Notes: generated by a model from the sequence alone, not told the origin. Counted from the stretch's first letter, positions 1 to 8,656 are shown. The stretch: 64,000 nucleotides of DNA from CAVSWT01 sp963782985 (GCA_963782985.1 CAWALU010000009.1:11037-75036); one strand, 5' to 3'. Translations and numbers: made by a program.

Positions 1-333
1 GAATACTGCAAAATTGTTGGAATGAGATAAATTGAAAGAAGTATTATTCCCTTTCTGAATCCGGAGAGATAAAAGGTTTTCCAAACTCATTATAATAAAA
101 AATTATATCATTGGGATTGTAATTTGTATATTTTGCAATCAAAAACCGTGTAAACCCGTTGATATTATATGCCTGCTTCTTAACCTTTGGAAATTATATT
201 TATCAATCTTCGTCTTTTCATAATCTGAAAGAATGGAATAAAAACCATCTAATAACTTCACCGGCTGATCGAGATTAGCAGACCAGATATGAATTGAATT
301 GTCAACTAAATTATTTTTTATATTATTTTTCAA
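1..333 (-). pseudogene. Sfp-type 4'-phosphopantetheinyl transferase remnant, frameshifted and running off the left edge
   Basis: Read on the minus strand from ATG at 333, the first 64 codons give an Sfp-like start (IHIWSANLDQPVKLL, then a DYEKTKIDKYNFQRLRSRH stretch matching the family's ER..RF.F...R.RFI region). The frame stops at 139. The family pattern continues in another frame as GFTRFLIAKYTNYNP and EFGKPFISPDS, which stops near 43. It resumes in a third frame as FNLSHSNNFAVF at the window edge. The GKP and FNLSHS motifs are hallmarks of the family, which loads phosphopantetheine onto carrier proteins. One missing base near 150 and one indel near 48 explain the breaks. The call rests on motif order; the rest of the gene lies outside the window. 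It may be inactive, or these may be sequencing errors. Confidence 0.75.
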
Positions 334-1181
334 TTGAAGAATATATATATTTAAAATATTATCAATTTTATTCTGTTAAATAATAAAGATTTTAAAATTG
401 AGAGAAAAAAATTTGCGATTATATTGATGTCAAAACTAAAATAGTTAATCTAAGATTCATTTTTAAGAAAAAATTTGAATTGGATTATTATAACATAAGT
501 TTTAATAGAATTGATCAAACAATAATACAAACTCAATTCAAATTATTTATATGAAAAAGACGGGATAAATCTTAATTTCCCCACAGCTTCGCCAAGTCGC
601 TCCCATAACGAATAATTTTTTTAGCAGTTTTATTCTATCAAGAAATATTAGTATTTAGTAAATTATAATTTTGACCACTTCGACTCCGCTCAGCGTGACA
701 GACTAGCTTCGACATCCGCTCAGTGTGACAGACAGCTTCGACTCCGCTCAGCCTGACATTGAGAGTTTTAACTTATTCTAAATCATCTATTGAACAATCT
801 GGTTTAAATGACATAAGATATATAGGAGAAAAAAGGCGCTCTATCGAAAATTTTAGCGAGAAAAATTTATTAATCCAAAATTATAAAATTTGACTCTTCG
901 ACTTAGCTCAGAGTGACAGTTTGAACAGAATGGGAGAATGGAGCTTTGGAAATTTGGAGTAATTTGGAATAGTAAAAATCACGATACGGAGTTTAGAAAA
1001 TTAAAAGTTGTATTGTATTGAAACAAAATTTAATTATCCGTCAAAAATTTTAATTTATTCTTAACTTTTTATTTATATTTCATTGCATAAATGAGAAATA
1101 TTTTTAGCACAGTTTGTGATGTTGTATTATAAATTACAAAATTGTAAAATTATAAGATTTTTTCAATGGGCAGCTTTAATA
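334..1181. other. AT-rich intergenic region with dispersed repeat fragments, no gene seen
   Basis: About 850 bases without a convincing gene. The only structure I see is the cluster of CTTCGACTCCGCTCAGC-type half-repeats listed separately and long A/T runs. A plus-strand promoter for the gene starting near 1182 would have to lie in its right part, but no clear motif stands out. Confidence 0.5.
674..759. repeat. Three tandem copies of a dispersed CTTCGACTCCGCTCAGCGTGACA-like repeat
   Basis: Three imperfect copies of a 23-base motif follow each other here; a fourth degraded copy (CTTCGACTTAGCTCAGAGTGACAG) is near 896-919. Each ends in TGACA. The same TGACA/TGTCA ends occur in the inverted-repeat element at 46489-46556, so these look like half-sites of one short non-autonomous repeat family. 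Repeats of this appearance are common in intergenic DNA of Bacteroidota-type genomes (general knowledge). No protein is encoded. Confidence 0.7.
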
Positions 1182-2158
1182 ATGAATAAACTTCAAATTC
1201 TTCCTTTACTGCAGGGTCTTAAAAATAATAATTTACAGGCTTACAACGTAGAAAAATTAGTTGAAGTCTCATATAAAATGGCGGTTACTTACCTTAGCGT
1301 CAGCTACAATAAAATTCATAAAATTTTGTGCGAATGCGGATTATCAATAGATGATATCGCCATAGAGACCATCGCTCCCCTCTTTTAAAGAATGAGACTG
1401 GACAATATTATGTTATAGTTGACGCTTTTGAACAATGGCAGCCGGCGCCCAGAAAAGAGGAGGACGCAATCTTCTTTTTAAATAAAGTTGTTGCAAAGAG
1501 AGTCGAGCAGCATATTATACTTTTATTAAAAGAATCCAATCCTTTATTTTCTAAAATACTTGACTCAGTTAATTATTTAATAAAGAAGGACGGATATAAG
1601 AAGCTTAATTTTTTCGGGCAGAATTTTATTGTCGACAACGAAACCGAAATTTCAGGGCAAACTATAGATGAAATTGTTTTTGATAATCTTCCCCTAAAAT
1701 TATTTTTAGATAAGAAGAAGCTGTTAATTAACTTATTTAAATATATAAAGGAAGAAACGGATTTCTTCCCCGCAATACCGGTAAATATTTTAATTCATCG
1801 GTTGAGGCAGATTAGCGCTAATGAGCATATTATCAGCGGCGAATCGCAAAGTATTAAAGAGACATTTGATATTGATGAATTAATAAAGAATAGTTTTAAG
1901 GCGACTGTAGAAAAACTGAACGAAATTTATGTAAGCAAAGGGAAATTAAGCGATGATGAAGCTGAATGTATAAAATTAACCCTATTTGATTTATGCGTGG
2001 ATTTAAAAGACGGGGGATTAAACGTGAGTCTTTATGAATATTTACTAATATACATGCCCGATCTAACCAAAGCTCGATATTTGAAACAATACAACCATAT
2101 TTTACATTACCTGTTTAAGTTGATGAAAAACACTATCTCCTGCCGGCTTGCCTCTTAA
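1182..2158 (+). pseudogene. Unrecognised protein gene interrupted by one frameshift near 1385
   Basis: An ATG at 1182 opens a frame that reads MNKLQILPLLQGLKNNNLQ and ends at TAA 1386-1388. The sequence continues without a break in the -1 frame (LLKNETGQYYVIVDAFEQW from 1382) to the stop at 2156-2158. Joined, they give a helical protein of about 325 residues. An earlier GTG at 1116 is possible but adds an atypical lead. I do not recognise the family; the C-terminal helices (KARYLKQYNHILHYLFKLM) resemble a regulatory or DNA-associated helical protein, but this is only an impression. The junction CTCTTTTAAAG is not a classic slippery heptamer, so an indel in the T run is likelier than programmed frameshifting. 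The small gene at 2254 follows on the same strand. Confidence 0.6.
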
Positions 2159-2253
2159 TCTCAAAAAAAGAAAAGTAATTTTCTTACAGCCCGCTTTTTT
2201 CCTCTATTACTTAGTATAGAATTTTTCTAAAAGAGTAATCCACAATTTTATAA

Positions 2254-2547
2254 ATGGAAATTAGCAGCAGCCAAAATATAACCGAACGGGATATTTTCAA
2301 TTTCGTTTTTGAATCGGATAAACTTACGAGCTCGAAACGAAATGAAATCTCCGACAACAAATATTACATAAATAAAATAGAGTTATATAAAAAATTAAAA
2401 TCTTCATTAAAGAAAAATATTTTATCAGAAGTAAAATCTAAAATAGCCTCAGTAATTCCAGCCTATAAAGAAAATAATAACAATAAGCGTTCCGTACGCA
2501 AAACTAAAAAAGCGATTGATGAAAACTTAGCGGAAGCCGACGTTTAG
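2254..2547 (+). CDS. Small charged protein of unknown function, 97 aa
   Basis: The ATG at 2254 opens a 97-codon frame with a lysine-rich C-terminus (NKRSVRKTKKAIDE). It lies 95 bases after the frameshifted gene on the same strand, so the two may be co-transcribed. There is no signal peptide and no Cys pair. The N-terminal pattern (TERDIFNFVFES, then a KKLKSSLKKNI stretch) faintly recalls the short helical start of anti-sigma-type proteins. That would fit a regulator plus partner pair, but it is speculation. Codon use is AT-rich like its neighbours. It may be a real gene or the tail of the decaying locus before it. Confidence 0.5.
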   Translation: MEISSSQNITERDIFNFVFESDKLTSSKRNEISDNKYYINKIELYKKLKSSLKKNILSEVKSKIASVIPAYKENNNNKRSVRKTKKAIDENLAEADV

Positions 2548-2573
2548 CTGATTACATTTTTTAAAAAAGTTTG

Positions 2574-2634
2574 GCTCATGCTTCGACGAGCCTGCCCGCA
2601 CGAAGTTATACGCAGGCGGGCTCAGCAGGACAAT
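2574..2634. repeat. Dispersed palindromic repeat, CTTCGACGAGCCTGCCCG type
   Basis: GAGCCTGCCCGC and GCGGGCTC face each other about 35 bases apart, forming an imperfect hairpin between the 97-aa gene and the TetR-type gene. The CTTCGAC start and CAGGACAA end match the repeat family near 674-759, and a relative lies at 45055-45097. It may also terminate transcription from the left. Confidence 0.5.
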
Positions 2635-2720
2635 ACTAAAAAATATAAACAGCTATTATTTTTATCCCCGATAATCGCTATTTTCAGAAAGCATTTTAGC
2701 AAACATATATAAAGATTTTT

Positions 2721-3299
2721 TTGGCTGACAAAGAACGAAAAATACAGATATTAAAAGCGGCTGTTAAACGGTTTGCAAAGCATGGTTTGAATAAAACCAC
2801 TCTTGATGAAATTGCCCGCGACCTTAGAATCGGCAAGGCTACTATTTACCATTATTTCAATTCCAAAGAAGAACTTTTTTACGAAACTATTAAATGGGAA
2901 GCGTCTCAATTTATTGAAGAGGTAAATTTAATTTTTAAAAATGAAGAGCAAACTTTGAATGAAAAATTTCTTAACTACATAACTTATAAAGAAAACACCG
3001 CGCAAAAATATAGATTGATTTATGAACTTTTTCTTCTGCTGCTTAAAGATGAAAGTTTTGAAAGAGAGTCGGCTATTCTAAAAGACTTATTAAAAAATGA
3101 AGAAGAAATCTTAAAAGAAGTTTTATCATTACATTACAAAAATAAAAAAGAAGAAATGAATACAACGCTTCCCTCTTTTTTAGTAATGCAAAGCTGGGGG
3201 ATTTTTTTCAGCGGTAAATTATTTAATATTTCCGATCCTCAAAATCCTTCCACGACTCAAGATTTATTTATGAAAGGACTGGGGAATATTTTAGAGTAG
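2721..3299 (+). CDS. TetR/AcrR-family transcriptional regulator
   Basis: This 192-residue protein has the classic N-terminal helix-turn-helix of TetR regulators: ILKAAVKRFAKHGLNKTTLD followed by IARDLRIGKATIYHYFNSKE within the first 50 residues. The variable helical C-terminal half binds the unknown ligand and dimerises. Length is typical. The start is a TTG at 2721, because a stop lies in frame at 2697 with no ATG or GTG between. No obvious target operon is adjacent: the gene is convergent with phoU, separated by the octamer repeat, and its left neighbours are unknown or broken. Family certain, target unknown. Confidence 0.9.
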   Translation: MADKERKIQILKAAVKRFAKHGLNKTTLDEIARDLRIGKATIYHYFNSKEELFYETIKWEASQFIEEVNLIFKNEEQTLNEKFLNYITYKENTAQKYRLIYELFLLLLKDESFERESAILKDLLKNEEEILKEVLSLHYKNKKEEMNTTLPSFLVMQSWGIFFSGKLFNISDPQNPSTTQDLFMKGLGNILE

Positions 3300-3302
3300 A
3301 AA

Positions 3303-3418
3303 GAGTAAAAGAGTAAGAGAGTAAGAGAGTAAGAGAGTAAGAGAGTAAGAGAGTAAAAGAGTAAGAGAGTAAGAGAGTAAGAGAGTAAGAGAGTAAGAGA
3401 GTAAGAGAGTAAGAGGTT
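3303..3418. repeat. Tandem octamer repeat (GAGTAAGA)n, about 13-14 copies
   Basis: Between the convergent ends of the TetR gene and phoU, the octamer GAGTAAGA repeats almost perfectly for about 115 bases; a few units read GAGTAAAA. It ends seven bases before the phoU stop codon. Reading through it on the minus strand gives a Leu/Ser/Tyr repeat peptide that I regard as an artefact. Such short tandem arrays change copy number by slippage, so the length probably varies between strains. Confidence 0.95.
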
Positions 3419-3424
3419 AAAAGA

Positions 3425-4120
3425 TTAATCTTCTTCATCGTCTGTATCTTCGCTAAATAAAAACTTTTCATATTTATGTTTAATCATTTGCGCTTCCACA
3501 ATAAAGAATACGTCTTCCGCAATATTAGTTGCATGGTCGCCTAATCTTTCCAGCATTCTAGAAATAACAAGTACGGCAACCGCCGATTCAATATTATCAA
3601 CAGATTCTTTCATAATAGAAATTAATATTTGATGATTTTCTATATTGTATTGATCCATCATTTTATCTGTCTCAATAACTTTTTGCGCCAGCTTCGGGTC
3701 ATTATTAATAAAAGAATCAATGGAATTGCGAATCATTTCTTTCGCAACTTTAAACATTTGAGCAATATGAGTTCTATCAAGAAAAGCCGGCTTCTTTTTT
3801 AGAAATAAAAAGTTTTCAGAAATGTTCACCGCAATATCGCCGATTCTTTCAAGGTTTGTATTGATAGTTATTGCGGACATAATTAGACGCAAGTCCATTG
3901 CCACCGGCTGATTAAGCGCGATAATTTTTTGACAGATCTTATCAATTTTAACGTCGTATTTATCAACTTTATCATCGCGTTCAATTACTAGTTTTGCAAG
4001 CTCAAAATTTTCTTCCTCAATACTTCTAATTGCAAATTCCACCTGCTCGTCAACCAGGCTGCACATTTTTAATATTCTTTTTTTTAACTTTTCAATCTGC
4101 TGATCAAATTGTCTTTCCAT
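3425..4120 (-). CDS. phoU: Phosphate uptake regulator PhoU
   Basis: A 231-residue all-helical protein with two PhoU half-repeats. Each carries the metal-binding signature: NLERIGDIAVNI in the first half and MLERLGDHATNI in the second. PhoU represses the Pho response by linking the Pst transporter to the sensor kinase (family knowledge). It is the last gene of pstS-pstC-pstA-pstB-phoU, 57 bases after pstB, the usual place. The acidic C-terminal tail (SEDTDDEED) is slightly long. The stop sits next to the GAGTAAGA octamer array, so the 3' end of the operon message contains that repeat. No histidine kinase of the PhoR type is in the window. Confidence 0.95.
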   Translation of the reverse strand: MERQFDQQIEKLKKRILKMCSLVDEQVEFAIRSIEEENFELAKLVIERDDKVDKYDVKIDKICQKIIALNQPVAMDLRLIMSAITINTNLERIGDIAVNISENFLFLKKKPAFLDRTHIAQMFKVAKEMIRNSIDSFINNDPKLAQKVIETDKMMDQYNIENHQILISIMKESVDNIESAVAVLVISRMLERLGDHATNIAEDVFFIVEAQMIKHKYEKFLFSEDTDDEED

Positions 4121-4177
4121 TTATTTTCCTTAAACATTTTCTGAATTCAAAAAAAAAACTAAAAGGTAAAAATTAAA

Positions 4178-4936
4178 TTAACCAAACCTTCCGGTAACGT
4201 AATCTTCCGTTTGTTTTTTAGAAGGGTTGGTAAAAATTTTTGTTGTTTTATCGTATTCAACTAAACTGCCGATATAAAAGAACGCCGTAAAATCGCTTAC
4301 GCGCGCCGCCTGCTGCATATTGTGCGTTACAATTACAATGGTATATTTGGTTTTAAGCTCGTGAATTAATTCTTCAATTTTTGCCGTTGAGATGGGGTCA
4401 AGGGCGCTTGCAGGTTCATCCATTAAAATAATCTCGGGTTCAACGGCTAAAGCCCTTGCAATGCAAAGCCTCTGCTGCTGCCCGCCCGAAAGGCTTAAAC
4501 CCGGTTCACTAAGCCTGTCTTTCACTTCATCCCAAAGAGCAGCCTGTTTTAAAGTTCGTTCGACAATTTCATCCAATCTTTTTTTATCTTTTATACCATT
4601 GATCTTGGGACCGTAAACAATATTTTCATAAATAGATTTTGGAAATAAATTTGATTTCTGAAAGACCATCCCGATTCGTTTTCTTAAATTTACAACGTCA
4701 AGATTTTTATCATAAATATTTACTCCGTCAATAATAACATCCCCATCTATTTTTACATTGGGGATTAATTCATTCATCCGGTTTATTACGCGAAGAAAAG
4801 TTGATTTGCCGCAGCCGGAGGGACCGATAAACGCGGTTACTTTATTTGATGGAATCTCAATTGAAATATTATTTAACGCCTGCTTCTCTCCGTAATAGAG
4901 ATTTAAATTATTAACAAGAATTTTAACGTCTTTCAT
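4178..4936 (-). CDS. pstB: Phosphate ABC transporter ATP-binding protein PstB
   Basis: A 252-residue ABC ATPase with Walker A GPSGCGKST near residue 40, the ABC signature LSGGQQQRL, Walker B IILMDEPASALDP and the switch His (VTHNMQQA). The FFYIGSLVEYDKT... ...YVTGRFG tail is characteristic of PstB. It powers phosphate import through PstC/PstA. Start ATG at 4936; it follows pstA by 21 bases and precedes phoU by 57, as in standard pst operons. Length and motifs are all normal. Confidence 0.97.
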   Translation of the reverse strand: MKDVKILVNNLNLYYGEKQALNNISIEIPSNKVTAFIGPSGCGKSTFLRVINRMNELIPNVKIDGDVIIDGVNIYDKNLDVVNLRKRIGMVFQKSNLFPKSIYENIVYGPKINGIKDKKRLDEIVERTLKQAALWDEVKDRLSEPGLSLSGGQQQRLCIARALAVEPEIILMDEPASALDPISTAKIEELIHELKTKYTIVIVTHNMQQAARVSDFTAFFYIGSLVEYDKTTKIFTNPSKKQTEDYVTGRFG

Positions 4937-4957
4937 TTACAAAACTCACAATAATTA

Positions 4958-5908
4958 TTAAAGTCTGCCCAGGGCTTTTCTAAATTTATACCTGAAAATA
5001 ATTGCAGTAATATTCAGTAAAAAAGTTAAGCCGATTAACACCAGAGTAGATCCGTACTGGATCGGTAAAGTTTTTGTCGGGTTTGCCGACTGCGTTGCCA
5101 AAATAAAAATATGATATGCAAGATACATAAACTGTTCTGTGGGATTTATCATCGGGATACAGTAATTCCCAATACAAAAATCCGCGATTGGCAGATTGGG
5201 GAGAAAAAAAGCCGCGCCTAAAAATAAAATTGGAGCTGTTTCACCCGCGCCTCTGCTAATGGCGAGAATAGTCCCGGTTAAAATTCCGGGCCGAGCTTGA
5301 GGCAGCACAACATTTTTAATTGTCTGCCATTTGGTTGCGCCTAAGCCGTAGGAAGCGTCGCGGTGAGATTTCGGAACGCTGTTTAACGACTCCAAAGTTG
5401 AAACTATAACAATGGGCAGAACCAATACAGCGAGAGTAGCCGCCGCCCAAATTAATGCGGGCTGACCGAATAATTTTCCCGTGCCTAAAACCTCATCCAT
5501 ATTTTTACCGATAAATAAGATGAAGAAACCTAAACCGAATAAACCGAATACAATTGAGGGTACTCCGGCTAAATTATTAACGGCGGTGCGAATAATTCTT
5601 GTAAAAAAATTATCGCGCGAATATTCATTTAAATAGATTGCCGCGCACACTCCAAGCGGCACCGCAAATAAAATCATTATAAGCGTAACGCAGACGGTGC
5701 CAAAGATAGCCGGGAATATTCCCCCTTGGGTCATATTATTTTTGGGGCTGTCAAAAATAAATTCAAAGCTGATAACGCTGGAGCCTTCAATTACTATTTT
5801 GCCAAGAAGTAAAAGCAGAACAACTATCAAACTGAAGAAGAATAATCTCATCAAATTAATGAAGATTACTCCCTTTACGTCTTTATGTTTTTTTGTTAGT
5901 TCAATCAT
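4958..5908 (-). CDS. pstA: Phosphate ABC transporter permease PstA
   Basis: A 316-residue inner-membrane protein with about six hydrophobic segments and the binding-protein-dependent permease loop (GLGATKWQTIKNVVLPQARPG) that docks on PstB. It forms the phosphate channel with PstC. The start ATG at 5908 lies at the very edge of the tandem-triplicated spacer, so its ribosome-binding region is copied in each repeat unit. The 634-base gap from pstC, unusual for this operon, is entirely explained by that triplication. Confidence 0.95.
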   Translation of the reverse strand: MIELTKKHKDVKGVIFINLMRLFFFSLIVVLLLLLGKIVIEGSSVISFEFIFDSPKNNMTQGGIFPAIFGTVCVTLIMILFAVPLGVCAAIYLNEYSRDNFFTRIIRTAVNNLAGVPSIVFGLFGLGFFILFIGKNMDEVLGTGKLFGQPALIWAAATLAVLVLPIVIVSTLESLNSVPKSHRDASYGLGATKWQTIKNVVLPQARPGILTGTILAISRGAGETAPILFLGAAFFLPNLPIADFCIGNYCIPMINPTEQFMYLAYHIFILATQSANPTKTLPIQYGSTLVLIGLTFLLNITAIIFRYKFRKALGRL

Positions 5909-6562
5909 TCAATAAAAAGATTTATTCTAAAACAGTTCAACTAGATTATAACTTATGTTTTGTGAACTTACAGTTAATTAAAGAACTCACCCTAATCCCT
6001 CTCTAACAAAAGAGGGGAAAAGAACTCACCCTAATCCCTCTCTTACAAAGAGAGGGACTTTAAAATTCTGAAGTAATAATCAATTTAAGTTAAAGAGTTA
6101 TTTTAAAATGTATTTTTCTTTCTCATTCAATTAAAAGATTTATTCTAAAATAGTTCAACTAGATTATAACTTATGTTTTGTGAGCTTACAGTTAACCAAA
6201 GAACTCACCCTAATCCCTCTCTAACGAAAAGAGGGGAAAAGAACTCACCCTAATCCCTCTCTTACAAAGAGAGGGACTTTGAATATTCTGAAGTAATAAT
6301 CAATTTAAGTTAAAGAGTTATTTTAAAATGTATTTTTCTTTCTCATTCAATTAAAAGATTTATTCTAAAATAGTTCAACTAGATAATAACTTATGCTTTG
6401 TGAGCTTACAGTTAACCAAAGAACTCAATCTAATCCCTCTCTAACGAAAAGAGGGGAAAAGAACTCACCCTAATCCCTCTCTTACAAAGAGAGGGACTTT
6501 GAATATTCTGAAGTAATAATCAATTTAAGTTAAAGAGTTATTTTAAAATGTATTTTTCTTTC
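5905..6562. repeat. Three tandem copies (218-220 bp) of the pstC-pstA spacer
   Basis: The landmark TCATTCAA(T/A) recurs at 5905, 6123 and 6343 and as TCATTTTA at 6563, giving periods of 218, 220 and 220 bases. Each unit ends with the same 24 bases that encode the final residues MRKKNTF and stop of pstC. The duplication therefore copied the pstC tail plus the spacer. In the minus-strand transcript each unit can form two hairpins, with stems CCCTCTCT/AGAGAGGG and CCCTCT/AGAGGG. These are embedded in two CTCACCCTAATCCCTCTCT repeats, for six potential hairpins between pstC and pstA. Copies differ by only a few bases, so the event is recent or kept homogeneous. Confidence 0.95.
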
Positions 6563-7556
6563 TCATTTTATTAATTATAATTTCAGCAATCAAATTAAGA
6601 ATGAAGGTAATAGTAAAAAGAATTATCCCGATAAAAAATAAAGCATAATAATGATCGGAACCTTGCGACACTTCGCCCATCTCAGCAGCTATTGTAGAAG
6701 TCATTGTTCTAACGCTTTGAAAAATATTTGCCGTTATATTAGAAGCGTTGCCAGCCGCCATCAGCACAATCATAGTTTCACCAATTGCCCTGCCGAAACC
6801 TAAAATAATACTTGCCGAAACACCGCTGAAAGCCGCGGGCAAAATTATTCTGCTGATTGTCTGCCATTTGGTTGATCCCAATCCGTAAGAAGCCATACGC
6901 AGTTCATTAGGAATTGAATGCAATGCGTCTTCAGTTAATGAAGCGATAATGGGAATAATTACAAATGATAAGCCCAGCGCAGCAATGAATGCATTAAGGC
7001 GATTTACGGGGTTGAGAAGATCATTGAAAAAAGAAGCGCCCACCGCCAGCATAAAAAATCCTAGCACCACAGTTGGAATTCCCGCAAACAATTCTATCAT
7101 CGGTTTCAAAAATTCTTTTGCTTTAGGATTTGCAATTTCCGAAAGATAGATGCCGGCTGAAACGCCGAATATTGTGGAGATTATTGTCGCTGGAATTGCG
7201 GTTAAAAGTGTGCCAAGAATTAACGGGATAAGAGAAAATCTAGCCTCTTGTGAAGTTGGATACCATTCAAAAACTTTTTTAAATGCGCCATCCGCCTGAT
7301 GCTGGTTTAGATAAATAAAATCTAAAAATCCCAAATGTTCTAAAGCTTTAAATCCTTCTTTGAAAAGAAAAATAAAAATAAGGACAATAAATATTAAAGC
7401 CGTAGTTCCGGTTAATGCAAAAAAATATTTAATCAGCTTTTCTTTTATGCGCGTTGATTTAGCAATTTTTTTAGCAAACGGAGAAATTTGATTTTTCTTT
7501 TCTCCGCCGCTTATTTTCTTTTCCAAAATATTTAATTCATCAATACTCAAAAACAA
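6543..7556 (-). CDS. pstC: Phosphate ABC transporter permease PstC
   Basis: A 337-residue permease: a polar N-terminal lead of about 40 residues, a first membrane segment (FFALTGTTALIFIVLIFIF), then the core membrane domain with the ATPase-docking loop (YGLGSTKWQTISRIILPAA). It pairs with PstA to pass phosphate. It lies 35 bases after pstS. Its last eight codons (MRKKNTF plus stop) are the segment copied at the end of each 220-bp unit in the spacer, so the intact gene end is the copy at 6543-6566. All usual regions are present. Confidence 0.95.
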   Translation of the reverse strand: MFLSIDELNILEKKISGGEKKNQISPFAKKIAKSTRIKEKLIKYFFALTGTTALIFIVLIFIFLFKEGFKALEHLGFLDFIYLNQHQADGAFKKVFEWYPTSQEARFSLIPLILGTLLTAIPATIISTIFGVSAGIYLSEIANPKAKEFLKPMIELFAGIPTVVLGFFMLAVGASFFNDLLNPVNRLNAFIAALGLSFVIIPIIASLTEDALHSIPNELRMASYGLGSTKWQTISRIILPAAFSGVSASIILGFGRAIGETMIVLMAAGNASNITANIFQSVRTMTSTIAAEMGEVSQGSDHYYALFFIGIILFTITFILNLIAEIIINKMRKKNTF

Positions 7557-7591
7557 ATCCTAAATATTTCTCGCCTTAAACAAAAGGTAAA

Positions 7592-8497
7592 TTATTTTTC
7601 TGAGGGAAGGGGAATATATTCCATTTGCTCAACCAGTTTTTGCCCATCTTCCGATAAGATAAAATCCAAGAATGCTTTTGCGCCTTCTTTTTCTTTGCCG
7701 TTGGTTAGGCAGTAAAGATACCTTGAAATCGGATAATCTCTACTCCAAATAACCTGGTAATTCACTTTGCCGTTTTCTGAGGGAGAAATTGCATTTGAAT
7801 TTTCATCGGCTTTAACATGAAGAATTTTAACGTCATTCCTTTCCGCAAAATAGCCCACGCCTCCGTAGCCAATTCCTTTTTCATCACGAGCCACTGCCTC
7901 GCCTAAAGCCGCTGTTCCCTGAAGCACCTGGGTGTTTGTTGCGTAGTCATTAGTAATTCCTCTTTCATCTTTGCCGAGCACATGCTCTTTAAAAAATTCA
8001 TAAGTCCCGCTGCTATTCTCTCTGCCGTATAAAACAATCGGTAAATCTGATCCGCCTAATTGTTTCCAATTTTTAATTTTCCCTGTAAAAATATCGCTTA
8101 ACTGCTGAACTGTTAAATCATCAATTTTGTTTGAAGGATTAACAATTACAGCAATTCCGTCAAGCGCAACCTGATACACTTTTGGAGTTATACCAATTTG
8201 TTTTGCTTTATCAAGTTCATCCTGCTTAAGCTCACGGCTGGCATTGGCAATATCTACCGTTTCATTTAGCAAAGCTGCAATTCCGGTTCCCGACCCGCCG
8301 CCGGTAACTTGAATGGAGACGTTTGAATTTTGCTGCATATAAACTTCAGCCCATTTTTGGGAGAGGTTTACCATGGTATCGCTTCCTTTAACGGATACAA
8401 CCTGCTTGCCGCCTTCTTCCACTTTCTTTTTGCAGCCGAAGAAAATTAATAAGGAAGCTGTAACCATAACTAACAGCCTTACATTAATTTTACTCAT
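7592..8497 (-). CDS. pstS: Phosphate-binding lipoprotein PstS
   Basis: A 301-residue periplasmic binding protein. The lipoprotein signal ends in the lipobox LIFFGC with Cys22, so it is membrane-anchored. Phosphate-contact motifs are visible: VKGSDTMVNLSQKWAE near the start, GGGSGTGIAALLN, and GRENSSGTYEFF in the second lobe. It delivers phosphate to PstC/PstA. It is the first gene of the operon, and a triple TTAACA Pho-type box lies 93-120 bases upstream (8590-8617). Normal family length. Confidence 0.96.
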   Translation of the reverse strand: MSKINVRLLVMVTASLLIFFGCKKKVEEGGKQVVSVKGSDTMVNLSQKWAEVYMQQNSNVSIQVTGGGSGTGIAALLNETVDIANASRELKQDELDKAKQIGITPKVYQVALDGIAVIVNPSNKIDDLTVQQLSDIFTGKIKNWKQLGGSDLPIVLYGRENSSGTYEFFKEHVLGKDERGITNDYATNTQVLQGTAALGEAVARDEKGIGYGGVGYFAERNDVKILHVKADENSNAISPSENGKVNYQVIWSRDYPISRYLYCLTNGKEKEGAKAFLDFILSEDGQKLVEQMEYIPLPSEK

Positions 8498-8589
8498 TTT
8501 AATCCTTTCGAAATGTTTTTTGAAACAGATGTTTTAGCATTTTTTGTTCTGAATGAATGTATAAATATAAACGGAAGAAAGGTTATATG

Positions 8590-8617
8590 TGTTAATGCAA
8601 TGTTAAATTATTGTTAA
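8590..8617 (-). promoter_or_regulatory. Predicted Pho box (three TTAACA direct repeats) upstream of pstS
   Basis: On the minus strand, TTAACA occurs three times with exact 11-base spacing (plus-strand TGTTAA at 8590, 8601 and 8612). TTAACA-like hexamers separated by about five bases are the classic PhoP/PhoB-family binding arrangement known from Bacillus PhoP. A TATATTTA stretch about 20 bases downstream could be the -10 region. The location directly upstream of pstS strongly supports phosphate-starvation control. Confidence 0.8.
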
Positions 8618-8643
8618 GTTTTAATTTGAAGGAATTTTTAGAA

Positions 8644-8656
8644 GAGGCGCAGCCTC
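8644..8656. repeat. Short palindrome GAGGCGCAGCCTC of a dispersed repeat
   Basis: A GAGGC/GCCTC hairpin followed by GATATATATTATAG. Nearly the same block recurs at 45237-45262 (GAGGCGTAGCCTC then GATGAATATTGTAG). It is therefore a dispersed element rather than a local regulatory site. Confidence 0.6.

Noticed and set aside
1377..1392. Programmed -1 frameshift in the split gene
   Set aside because: CTC TTT TAA AGA does not contain an X XXY YYZ slippery heptamer and no stimulatory hairpin is seen.
3268..3471. Minus-strand reading frame with a Ser/Leu/Thr/Tyr repeat peptide
   Set aside because: It is simply the translation of the GAGTAAGA octamer array and overlaps the ends of the TetR gene and phoU.
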